A stretch of DNA of 64,000 bases from NCBI GenBank assembly GCA_024760505.1, contig CP058931.1:372001-436000 (forward strand), read 5' to 3'. The translations under genes and the position numbers were made by a program. Source of the DNA: Nitrospira sp. (lineage in GTDB: Bacteria; Nitrospirota; Nitrospiria; Nitrospirales; UBA8639). The notes beneath the pieces were generated by a model, which did not search any database, was not told the DNA's origin, and saw only the letters and a list, made by a program, of their open reading frames with translations. Positions 37,465 through 45,091 of this stretch are shown here, piece by piece; position 1 is the first letter of the stretch, and each line of letters opens with the position of its first letter.

Positions 37465-38495
37465 AGACGTCGCCAACCAACAAGAAGGTTCGTGAGATAA
37501 TCAGCATGGTTAAGGAGGGTAAACTGATCCCAAGGCCGGAGTTTCAGAGGCGTCTCGTATGGACACACAAGGATAAGGATCACTTTCTCGACACCATCCT
37601 GCGAGGTTACCCTTTCCCTGAGATTTATCTTGCTGACGGTGACGTCGACTTGGAATCAGGCGAGGGAACCCAGCTACTCGTGGATGGCCTTCAACGAGTC
37701 AACACCATGCTGGAGTACTTCGACGCTAGTCCAAATCTTAGACTTCTCACGGTGACTCCGTACAGAGAGCTTCAAGAGAAGCAGAAACGAGGTTTCCTTC
37801 AATACGACATAGCTGTGCGAGACTTGGGCAGCGTTCATCGCGACGAGATCGTGGAGGTGTTCCGCCGAATCAATGCAACCAAGTACTCTCTACTGGATAT
37901 CGAAGTCAATAACGCCGTATATATGGGAGAACTCAAGCAGTACGCAGAAATGCTCGCGGCCGATCCTTTTTTTATAGAAAATGATGTGTTCAATGCGCAG
38001 GATCTTAAGCGGATGGGTGACCTTCGATATGCTCTCACTCTTGTAATTACCTTCCTGCGCGGGTATTTCAACAGGGACGATGCCTTTGGTGAACTCCTTG
38101 ACCGCTTCAATGATGAATTCCCTCTGAAAGAAGAGATTGAACAACGGTTCAGGCGCTGTTTTGATCTTATAACGGAATGTGGCTTTCTACCTCGATACCG
38201 TCTTTGGAAGAAAGCCGATTTGTTCACTGTAATCGTGGAACTTGACATACTTTTCAGAGAAGATATTCCGGTGCCAGAACCATCTGAGCTGCTTGAACTG
38301 CTTACGACGTTCTATGACAGAATTGGAACGGCGAGTTTAGATACAGGCGTTCCGGGCATCTACTACAAGGCAGCTATCCAGGCAACTAACGACAAAGTCA
38401 ACCGACTGCGCAGAGGTATCATAATTGCTGGCATTCTACGACGTGAAGGCGACGACGCAATTATGAATGCACTTAGGCAGCAAGGCTTGGTTTAA
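37461..38495 (+). CDS. DUF262 (ParB/GmrSD-type) protein
   Basis: The 344-residue protein has the DUF262 core: IPRPEFQRRLVW at 23-34, ILRGYPFPEIYLADG at 46-60 and LLVDGLQRVNTM at 72-83, where the DGxQR motif is the family's NTP-handling or nuclease signature. VFRRINATKYSLLDIEVNNA is the matching downstream helix. No DUF1524 HNH domain is attached, so it corresponds to the GmrS half only. AGGAGC precedes the ATG, which overlaps the stop of the nucleotidyltransferase-like gene. GmrSD proteins cut modified phage DNA; here the partner is different, so the role is open. Confidence 0.8.
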   Translation: MKTSPTNKKVREIISMVKEGKLIPRPEFQRRLVWTHKDKDHFLDTILRGYPFPEIYLADGDVDLESGEGTQLLVDGLQRVNTMLEYFDASPNLRLLTVTPYRELQEKQKRGFLQYDIAVRDLGSVHRDEIVEVFRRINATKYSLLDIEVNNAVYMGELKQYAEMLAADPFFIENDVFNAQDLKRMGDLRYALTLVITFLRGYFNRDDAFGELLDRFNDEFPLKEEIEQRFRRCFDLITECGFLPRYRLWKKADLFTVIVELDILFREDIPVPEPSELLELLTTFYDRIGTASLDTGVPGIYYKAAIQATNDKVNRLRRGIIIAGILRREGDDAIMNALRQQGLV

Positions 38496-38699
38496 CAGGT
38501 TTTTGAAGCAATGATGAGGGAAACATTGTTCCGCCGACCGCCGGCGGCGGACGGGTGCTGACGGCGTTGGCGGTGTCGTGCTTGCTCGAAGTGCTGGAAA
38601 GTTTTAGATGAGGGGACAGCGGATGCTGGGCCAGTGGGCATGATGGGGCTGTGACCGCTCAATGTGGGCGAGAGTGCGCATGAGGAACGGTCGGCGGAA

Positions 38700-38804
38700 C
38701 GGAGTCCGCGGCTGGGGCCGCGCGTTCCCAGCCGCCTGCGGCGGCGGAACACGCAGCTCGAATCGACGGGCCAGCGGCCCGCCACTCAGCAGCCGCGGAC
38801 TCCG
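38700..38804. repeat. 15-bp perfect inverted repeat in a GC-rich patch
   Basis: CGGAGTCCGCGGCTG at 38700-38714 and its exact complement at 38790-38804. The whole stretch 38500-39180 is much richer in G+C than its surroundings and has no intact gene. It looks like acquired DNA. Confidence 0.6.
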
Positions 38805-38891
38805 TCGGCAGGGTAAGTCCTTGCGTAATTTTTGACATCCGCGCCCGAAATTCGGTGGAACCCGATCGGGTGTTCCGAGTAGACTTCTTGC

Positions 38892-39092
38892 ATGAACACC
38901 ATGCCACAGACTGCTGAGATAAAACGGGCGTTTCTCGAAGGAGACGCCTCCTACAACGGGCTGTTCTTCCTCGGCGTTCGCACGACCGGAATCTATTGCC
39001 GACCGACATGTCCGGCGCGGAAGCCGTTGCGGACGAGCGTTGAGTACTTCCCGACCGCACGTGCCGCCCGCCAAGGGCCGCCGCCCTGCTGA
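38892..39092 (+). pseudogene. fragment of ada/adaA, methyl-phosphotriester-binding domain
   Basis: The 66 codons match the N-terminal zinc domain of Ada: FLEGDASYNGLFFLGVRTTG, then IYCRPTCPARKP with two of the Cys ligands, and VEYFPTARAA. The frame then fails; a full protein would continue with the second Cys pair and an AraC-type HTH. Base composition is clearly GC-richer than the neighbours, so the fragment came from another genome and has decayed. Confidence 0.8.
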
Positions 39093-39713
39093 TCGACCGG
39101 TGCAGGCGCCGGTCTCACCACGCGCTGCATCTGACCGATGGGCCTTGGACGCTTTCCGAGGTTCGAAGCTCCTCCAGCACCCGCCGGCAGATGAGTATTT
39201 TCTTTAGGTATGAAATCGAAACCACGTGGTGAGAGGGAACCTGGGGAATTAGGGCCAGACTCGAATTTTCACGAAAATTTTCCTTTGGGAATTAATTGAC
39301 TCCGCCCACAACTATTTCGGATGCCTGCAGCCAACCCGAGACTGAGGATCTTGCGGTTATTATTGATTCGGAGTACCTTTCTCCAGCCAACCTTATGAAG
39401 GGACTTATGGTCCAAGGGATGCTTGGGTATGCTAGTGGCCTTATTGACTCCTTCCTTCTGTCTCTTCACTCCCTTCGGGCGGTACCGCCACGGGTGTGAT
39501 CCTCCGGGTTTACCAACTCTAACTTCCCTCCCTCACGTCGGCCTCCTTGGCGAGCTACGTTCTTTTGTTCCCAATTCAAAAATTTCGGAATTTTCATGTT
39601 TTTCACATCGGCTTAGGGACATTGAACCTTTTGATAATCCCCTACGACCCACCCACCAGACAGTCAGGCTCTCCTGAGTTTCCAGACATAAGATTCAGGA
39701 AGGAAAGGCAAAG
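39093..39713. other. intergenic region with degraded sequence and one repeat copy
   Basis: No supportable gene. The first 90 bp are the GC-rich tail of the ada patch. From 39200 the composition returns to the local average. The repeat at 39483-39511 is described separately. Confidence 0.35.
39483..39511 (+). repeat. repeat copy 1 (TACCGYCACGGGTGTGATCC)
   Basis: The sequence TACCGCCACGGGTGTGATCC plus TCCGGG recurs at 39789-39816 with three differences, 306 bp apart. Both read YRHGCDPP in one frame. The second copy lies in the 5' part of the PAN-domain gene. Confidence 0.6.
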
Positions 39714-40772
39714 ATGAACTCCCAATCGTCTCGTTCATTATCTGCTCCCAAGAAAGAACAGCCGAATACATGCACCCCCTGGAACCCTTACCGTCACGGG
39801 TGTGATCCCCCGGTTTCCCAAATAAACCCTCCTCACCTTTTCCCCAACATCACCGCCATTATTTTCACGACCCTTCTCAATTTTGCGTTACTTTCCTTTT
39901 CGGCCTTTTCATCCAGTGCCGCCGAAGAACCGGACACGTCAACGCTGGCAAACGATACGCTGACTCCTCTGTTGATTCAATTGAACCAAGCTCTGCATTT
40001 TGCTGCCCCCAATGGGCAAAGCGTTGCCGTCTTGCCGGGCATGTATCTCGTCGAACCCAGCCTCATGAAGGAACCCCAACTGGTTCTTTGGCACGAACAC
40101 GGGACCGTCACACTCCAAGCCACTCGAACCACACACGACCAACCGGTGAAGACTCCGGAAGCGTATTTGATCCAGGAGAATGCCCACAAAGACATGCACC
40201 ATGTCGTCGTATTTCTACCTCATGGCCTCGCTCTTGAGGCCATCGGTTCTGTCAGCGGGATTCAGACCAGAGGAAACTTCCGTGTCACTAAGCATTACCA
40301 ACTCGATGCAGCCACGGGAGTCGTCCGGTTTGGCGACGGGCAACAGGGCCGCCGGCTTCCAACAAGTCAACCGAATATTTCCACACAATATCGTGAGGGA
40401 TCGGGTAGTCAGGGTGGGACTGAATTAAACATGTTTAAGTTGCAGTCTGCGATCTCTAATCGCCAAATGGCGTTACAGGTAACTACAGCATTCCTCAACA
40501 AACTACAAGGACAATTCCAATTTGAGGAAGGTACCGACCGGCCAGGCAATGACTATGCCCGGCACATGGAAGATAGTCCAGAATCCTGCCGGACGCGTTG
40601 CGCAGGAGATGGCAATTGCCAGGCTTTCACCTTCGTGAAGCCAAATTCAGGTTCTGCTCAAGGACAATGTTTTTTGAAGCGCTCCGAACCCCAGCCGGTG
40701 GCGAATCCTTGCTGCGCGTCCGGAACCCGCAGTTCCACACAGGATAAGATCATTCAAAATATCGGACGCTGA
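39714..40772 (+). CDS. exported YSGI-domain protein with PAN/apple domain
   Basis: The 352-residue protein has an unusually long N-terminal tail (about 45 residues, holding a repeat also found upstream) before a hydrophobic signal or anchor (TAIIFTTLLNFALLSFSAF). Residues about 85-190 are a YSGI-like domain: LNQALHFAAPNGQ, PGMYLVEP, VVFLPHGLALEAIGSVSGIQ and TRGN. The last 85 residues are a PAN/apple-like domain with Cys pairs: DSPESCRTRCAGDGNCQAFT and PNPCC-like NPCCASGTR. PAN domains bind proteins or sugars. AGGAAAGG precedes the ATG. The gene starts a run of secreted proteins that ends near 47.7 kb. Confidence 0.75.
   Translation: MNSQSSRSLSAPKKEQPNTCTPWNPYRHGCDPPVSQINPPHLFPNITAIIFTTLLNFALLSFSAFSSSAAEEPDTSTLANDTLTPLLIQLNQALHFAAPNGQSVAVLPGMYLVEPSLMKEPQLVLWHEHGTVTLQATRTTHDQPVKTPEAYLIQENAHKDMHHVVVFLPHGLALEAIGSVSGIQTRGNFRVTKHYQLDAATGVVRFGDGQQGRRLPTSQPNISTQYREGSGSQGGTELNMFKLQSAISNRQMALQVTTAFLNKLQGQFQFEEGTDRPGNDYARHMEDSPESCRTRCAGDGNCQAFTFVKPNSGSAQGQCFLKRSEPQPVANPCCASGTRSSTQDKIIQNIGR
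39789..39816 (+). repeat. repeat copy 2, inside the PAN-domain gene
   Basis: TACCGTCACGGGTGTGATCC followed by CCCGG, the partner of 39483-39511. It encodes YRHGCDPP in the tail before the signal sequence, which suggests part of this tail came from a local duplication. Confidence 0.6.
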
Positions 40773-40837
40773 GGTATCGAAAAGTTTCGGTTCGCTTCAA
40801 CGACCACAGCAAGAGAGAAGGGAATGAGGCCACCATC

Positions 40838-41515
40838 ATGAAACAGAGGCAAGTCATATCAGTCATTCTCACCCTCTGTCTTTTGCTAATGGCCTGTGCG
40901 GTTTCGGCATCCTCCCATCCGCCGGTTCAGGCGAAATCTTCCGGGGAATTATCCGTCCTCCAACTGGAAAAGCTCGTACGTTTTCTCAACAGCGATGGTC
41001 TGCCTTTGAACGTTCTATCTGAAACTTATCAGGTGACCACCCCATCACCGGACACACTTCAACTGACTTCCACAGCAACAGGAAAAGTGCAGAACCTTCA
41101 TGCCGCGGCAATCACCCACACAGAATCGGTGAGAGCCCCTTACCCGTTCCTCATTATTGAGAAAGCCGGGGAACAGGCCCACGTGCACCTGATCCTCCTG
41201 CTTCCCAATGGCCAGGGATTAGATGCAGAAGGTCGCCTAGAGCACACTCAAAGCCGGGGGGTCAGGGACACGAAAAAATTTACTTTCACTCCAACACGGC
41301 AATATACCGGGGTGATTATGCAGCAAGGTCGAGTAACCACGGATACCGATTTCAATGAACAGGAGTCCGTTGCTTCATCGGACGCGTCCGGACCTTATTC
41401 ACGGGTCGTCCCTTCCCAGGGACAGGTAACGCTGGAACAAGGACGTATCCAACTCGATGAAGAGGCTCGCCAAACCTTGCTCCGGAGGTGCCGGTTTTGT
41501 GCAGGAAAACAATAG
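40838..41515 (+). CDS. secreted YSGI-like protein
   Basis: The 225-residue protein has a signal peptide ending near CAVSASS. A diverged YSGI-like domain follows (LEKLVRFLNSDGLPLNVL, then LILLLPNGQGLDAEGRLEHT and QSRGVRD). The rest holds TRQYTGVIMQQGRVTTDTDF, which resembles a phrase found in phage-tail-related proteins, and ends RRCRFCAGKQ with two Cys. It is downstream of the PAN-domain gene and followed after 39 bases by the DsbA gene, so the three are probably one operon. Role unknown. Confidence 0.7.
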   Translation: MKQRQVISVILTLCLLLMACAVSASSHPPVQAKSSGELSVLQLEKLVRFLNSDGLPLNVLSETYQVTTPSPDTLQLTSTATGKVQNLHAAAITHTESVRAPYPFLIIEKAGEQAHVHLILLLPNGQGLDAEGRLEHTQSRGVRDTKKFTFTPTRQYTGVIMQQGRVTTDTDFNEQESVASSDASGPYSRVVPSQGQVTLEQGRIQLDEEARQTLLRRCRFCAGKQ

Positions 41516-41554
41516 AAGGAGAACCATCACATTCACAGACGGTAGGAGATGAAT

Positions 41555-42334
41555 ATGTCATATCGTGAAATGAGCATTCGAAAGAGAATTTGCGGGCTTG
41601 TGCTTGGAGGAGTTCTTGGACTTCTCCCCGTTTCAACCAACGCTGAACAACCCTCCATAACACCGTCAGATCCCGCCTTTCAGCAGGCCGTGGAGGAAAT
41701 GGTGGAACAGTACATTCGTACTCATCCCGAGGTCATCGAACAAACTCTACAAACCTTACAAACCAAGCGTGAAGCCGAGGAAAGGGAACGGGTCCGCAAC
41801 CTGATCACGACCAAACAGGACGATCTGCTGAACGACCCAAATTCTCCAGTGAGCGGCAATCTCAACGGGGATATCTCCATCGTAGAGTTCTTCGACTACC
41901 GGTGCGGGTACTGCAAGCGCGTGGCCGGAGCGGTGACCCAGCTTCAAAAGGATGATCCAAAGGTACGGGTAATCTACAAAGATTTTCCCATTCTGGGAGA
42001 AACCTCAGTATTCGCCGCGAGCGCGGCCTTAGCCTCAAAAGCCCAAGGCAAACATGAGGCCTTTCATGAAGCCTTGCTGGCCTCTCAGCATGAACTGACT
42101 CAGGAGAACATCTTCACGATTGCGGCAGCCGTCGGATTGGATACTGAACGGCTTACCGCAGATATGCAGGCCCCAACCATCCAGGCGACCATCGACCGCA
42201 ATCGGAAGCTCGCCAGAGAGTTGGGTATCAACGGCACTCCGGGTTTCATCATCGGGACAGAACTGATACCGGGCGCGCTGGAGCTGAAAGATCTCAAAAT
42301 GCTGGTCAGGCAGGTTCGGGATGAAAAGAGATAA
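41555..42334 (+). CDS. DsbA-family thiol:disulfide oxidoreductase (exported)
   Basis: The protein (259 residues from this ATG) has a signal peptide ending near NAEQ, an N-terminal helical part with EYIRTHPEVIEQ-like sequence, and a thioredoxin fold with CxxC in FFDYRCGYCKRV, the YKDFPILGETS segment and a cis-Pro loop in GINGTPGFIIG. It resembles the Com1/ScsC branch of DsbA. AGGAG fits the ATG at 41555 better than the one at 41549. It sits immediately upstream of the small Cys-rich secreted proteins, so it probably oxidises or shuffles their disulfides. A decayed copy of its C-terminus lies at 47064-47159. Confidence 0.88.
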   Translation: MSYREMSIRKRICGLVLGGVLGLLPVSTNAEQPSITPSDPAFQQAVEEMVEQYIRTHPEVIEQTLQTLQTKREAEERERVRNLITTKQDDLLNDPNSPVSGNLNGDISIVEFFDYRCGYCKRVAGAVTQLQKDDPKVRVIYKDFPILGETSVFAASAALASKAQGKHEAFHEALLASQHELTQENIFTIAAAVGLDTERLTADMQAPTIQATIDRNRKLARELGINGTPGFIIGTELIPGALELKDLKMLVRQVRDEKR

Positions 42335-42448
42335 GAGATGCGAGGCAACAAGCAGAACATCTCTGAGGAGGATGAGGGCCGTGTTGCAGAAAGAACAATC
42401 AAATAGATTTCAAAAACCCATCACAGAAATTTTCAAAGGAGGGCAATC

Positions 42449-42871
42449 ATGACACCTGTTACCCAAACTCACATGTGGATGAGAGGTCGCATGGTCCTGG
42501 GTGTGTGTGCGGGACTGATCCTGGTGTTGACATGGGTTGAGGTAAGCCTGGCTAAACCCAAAGGGACCATTTACAAACAATGCGCCTGCATTTGTCAGGC
42601 CCCTGGAGACATCATTGGCGTGATCACGGATATTTCCAACACTGGTGGGTTTTCCTGTGGAGCCTATAACGGGAAAACCTGCAACTATTCAGATCCCGCG
42701 ACCGGTGGCGTGAGAAGTGGCACGACGAAATATTGCGGTCCTTATAAGCCAGGCGGGACCGTCATCTTTAGGACGCCCCTTAGCGGAATCACAGGTTCCG
42801 TATTAAGCCGTGGCATTGAAGGCGAACAGCCGGAGGAATTAGACATCGAAATCACCGTGCCAGCTGAATGA
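42449..42871 (+). CDS. small secreted Cys-rich protein with SRGIEGE tail
   Basis: The 140-residue protein has a signal peptide (ends EVSLAKP), then a Cys-rich core with CACICQAPGD, GGFSCGAYNGKTCNY and YCGPYKPGG. It ends with GSVLSRGIEGE followed by an acidic tail of 14 residues. AAGGAGGG precedes the ATG. The core is unlike the other small proteins in the run, but the tail motif is shared with five of them. The stop overlaps the next ATG. Function unknown; probably a disulfide-bonded exported protein. Confidence 0.75.
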   Translation: MTPVTQTHMWMRGRMVLGVCAGLILVLTWVEVSLAKPKGTIYKQCACICQAPGDIIGVITDISNTGGFSCGAYNGKTCNYSDPATGGVRSGTTKYCGPYKPGGTVIFRTPLSGITGSVLSRGIEGEQPEELDIEITVPAE

Positions 42872-43149
42872 ATTTTTCTAAGGTCAAAGAGGAGAGTGTT
42901 CACACAGCCACTGCTTTGGGAGGAGGAGGCCAGGTGCAAAAATATCATCCGCAGGATTGCGGAATGTTCGAAGTCTGCATCGGAGGATGCTCTACTCTCT
43001 TTCACACCGATGCGACACAAATCCAAGGGTGGGAGAAATTCAGAGTAATCGATCAGGGCAACTGTACCTATGCGAATCAAACTGCCGGCGGATTTTTTGT
43101 GGAAATCTACAAGGATTTATCAGCGTACACGTTGCTCGCCATTCGTTGA
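42868..43149 (+). CDS. hypothetical small protein coupled to the Cys-rich gene
   Basis: The 93-residue frame starts with an ATGA overlap on the previous stop. It contains CGMFEVCIGGCSTLFHTD, then WEKFRVIDQGNCTYANQT and ends EIYKDLSAYTLLAIR. No signal peptide is visible, but Cys content is similar to the neighbours. Translational coupling and natural composition support a real gene. I do not recognise it. It could instead be a chance frame. Confidence 0.45.
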   Translation: MNFSKVKEESVHTATALGGGGQVQKYHPQDCGMFEVCIGGCSTLFHTDATQIQGWEKFRVIDQGNCTYANQTAGGFFVEIYKDLSAYTLLAIR

Positions 43150-43288
43150 GATGGAGCATCCACTGAGAATGAGAAGTTCCATTTGGTCGCCCAGGATTGG
43201 GATCACCGGCAATTCTACAGTAAATGACCCAGTCCGGATGAAGAAGGAGAGACTTACGGGACAGTCAGCAATATGGGGTACCACCACA

Positions 43289-43861
43289 ATGAAAATAGTC
43301 TTCACGGTTTTGATCATGGGATTGTTGGTGTTCTTCGGTGGAAGACATGTCAGTACGGCAGAAGAAGGAACGCCCAGAGAGCAGCCTGGTGTTAGTTCTT
43401 CCCTGGAAAATGGACCCTCGGCACCGGAACCGGCTGAGCAACCGGGGGGAGAAATCCAGGAGCGGGGACTGACGAAAGGGACCTTGCAGAAAATGCCGCG
43501 GGGAACGAAGGTCAAGCCGCCACCAAACCAGCCGGGGGGGAATCTTCCAGCCAATTTGTGCCATCAAGAAACCCACATGATGACACAATGCCGCTGCTTC
43601 AATAATGCGGACTGTCAGGTGCTGTCGAACCTCTGTCCCGGCTCATGCCCGGTGGGAAGTCAGACTTGTCAGTGTACTCCCTTGTTCCGGGGCACCCCTC
43701 CCCCCCTGCCACAAAATCTTTGCGGAGATCAGGTCCCCTTCACTATTACGAAGTGTTCATGCAACAACGACAAAGATTGTCAGGTGCTGTCATCTATCTG
43801 CCCGGGCTCCTGCCCGGTCGGAAGTCAGAGCTGTCAATGCAATCCCTTACAAAGACGATAG
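43289..43861 (+). CDS. secreted protein with two tandem Cys-knot-like repeats
   Basis: The 190-residue protein has a signal peptide (MKIVFTVLIMGLLVFFGG), a Pro/Glu-rich spacer holding GEIQERGLTKG, and two tandem repeats of about 50 residues. Each reads LCxxx...CxCxNxxDCQVLSxxCPGSCPVGSQxCQC, with about seven Cys in the same places. The repeats look like small disulfide-knotted modules; identity between them is high in the second half. The motif x-E-R-G-L in the spacer matches the R-G pattern seen in neighbours. The start is the first ATG with a good signal; longer frames lack a ribosome site. Probably oxidised by the nearby DsbA protein. Confidence 0.72.
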   Translation: MKIVFTVLIMGLLVFFGGRHVSTAEEGTPREQPGVSSSLENGPSAPEPAEQPGGEIQERGLTKGTLQKMPRGTKVKPPPNQPGGNLPANLCHQETHMMTQCRCFNNADCQVLSNLCPGSCPVGSQTCQCTPLFRGTPPPLPQNLCGDQVPFTITKCSCNNDKDCQVLSSICPGSCPVGSQSCQCNPLQRR

Positions 43862-44056
43862 AAATTTCTTTCAAGAAGCGGGACAAAAGAAACCATGGGA
43901 AAGCCGAGCAGGACCGCCAAATTAGGTTGCAAAATAAGAACTAGGCAGGTACCCGATGCCAGAACGGATAAACCGCGAACGAATTTCGTTCGACCCACCA
44001 TCATAGAGCCACATAATTTTCTTTCATAATAAATCCTTATTTCACGGAGGGACATC

Positions 44057-44521
44057 ATGACCAATGTGAGACAAAGAATTCAGCAAATGAGCATTGGAGG
44101 GGCGTTGTGTTTGAGAGTTCTCGTTTTCCACTCGGATCCGGCACAGGCAGTGCCAATAAAGAACGCCGATAAGTGCCAAGGGCCCGTAACCATTGGGGTC
44201 GCCACTTGTCCCGACAAACCGGGACATTGGGTCGAATGTAACGGTAGTGGGGACTATATGTGTTGCGTAGAGCCCCCTAACGGGGGAAAGGACTGCGAAC
44301 AAATCGAGGATACCGCATCAACTCCCACCGGCGGTGTTAAACGGTTCCCTGGTGGAGTACTGCAAAATCCGACGCTGAATTCTTCCCCAAAAACCTCACG
44401 TCTTCCCAAAACCGAAGTTAGATCGCCAATCATACGAAGAGGTCTTGATGGTAAACAAACAGGAGAACCCGCACCAGGAGAGCCTGAACAGACCAATCCC
44501 TCGAGTGCCACAACAAAGTAA
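44057..44521 (+). CDS. small secreted Cys-rich protein with RRGLDGK tail
   Basis: The 154-residue protein has a signal-like N-terminus (weaker than in neighbours), then CQGPVTIGVATCPDKPGHWV, YMCCVEPPNGGKDC and a spacer. It ends IIRRGLDGK followed by an acidic Pro-rich tail (GEPAPGEPEQTNP...). GGAGGG precedes the ATG. The CxCC-type core is similar in style to the proteins at 46596 and 47250 (MCCPP and KCC motifs). Function unknown. Confidence 0.72.
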   Translation: MTNVRQRIQQMSIGGALCLRVLVFHSDPAQAVPIKNADKCQGPVTIGVATCPDKPGHWVECNGSGDYMCCVEPPNGGKDCEQIEDTASTPTGGVKRFPGGVLQNPTLNSSPKTSRLPKTEVRSPIIRRGLDGKQTGEPAPGEPEQTNPSSATTK

Positions 44522-44605
44522 TAATCGGGAAAGATGATGAAGAAATTTTAACCCGGCTTTTTATACCAATCCCGAAAGATTCTTACATGAAAAGGAGGGA
44601 AGTCC

Positions 44606-45040
44606 ATGGTTCATATAGCACTCATCAATCAACGGAGAATCGTCAGATCATGCGCAGTTTGGACCCTGGCATTGGTGGTGCTTTTGGGAATCGGAGGACT
44701 GGCCGCTCCGCTCCAAAGCCTCGCTGCACCCAAAGCCAGTGGCACACAGAAAACCGAGCGGGAGTGTAAAGATGATCGTGCCAAGTGCCAGAAGGCCTGC
44801 GATCAACTAATCGATATAGGCGATACCATCAAGCGATGCAAGGATCTTTGTACGGACGACTACCTGATTTGCTTACCCCTTCGCTCAGGCCAGCCGGGAA
44901 GCAAGCTTAAGGACGTCAGGCCATCGATACTTCCGGGCATGAACGCGCCGATTACGCGCCGCGGAATTGAGGGCGAGCAGCAAGGTGAGCCCACACCAGG
45001 ACAGAATGAAGAGACCAATCAGGCGGGTGAATCCCAATAA
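44606..45040 (+). CDS. small secreted Cys-rich protein with RRGIEGE tail
   Basis: The 144-residue protein has a signal peptide (VWTLALVVLLGIGGLAAP), then a charged helical core with four regularly placed Cys pairs (RECKDDRAKCQKACDQLIDI, IKRCKDLCTDDYLIC). It ends PITRRGIEGEQQGEPTPGQN plus a short tail. AAGGAGGG precedes the ATG. The helical CxxxC arrangement is different from its neighbours, so only the tail is common. This supports the idea that the tail is a shared targeting or processing signal rather than part of one fold. Confidence 0.75.
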   Translation: MVHIALINQRRIVRSCAVWTLALVVLLGIGGLAAPLQSLAAPKASGTQKTERECKDDRAKCQKACDQLIDIGDTIKRCKDLCTDDYLICLPLRSGQPGSKLKDVRPSILPGMNAPITRRGIEGEQQGEPTPGQNEETNQAGESQ

Positions 45041-45091
45041 TGATCGGCCTAGGAAAGAGATAATGCATTTACCACATCGCAGGAGGACGTG

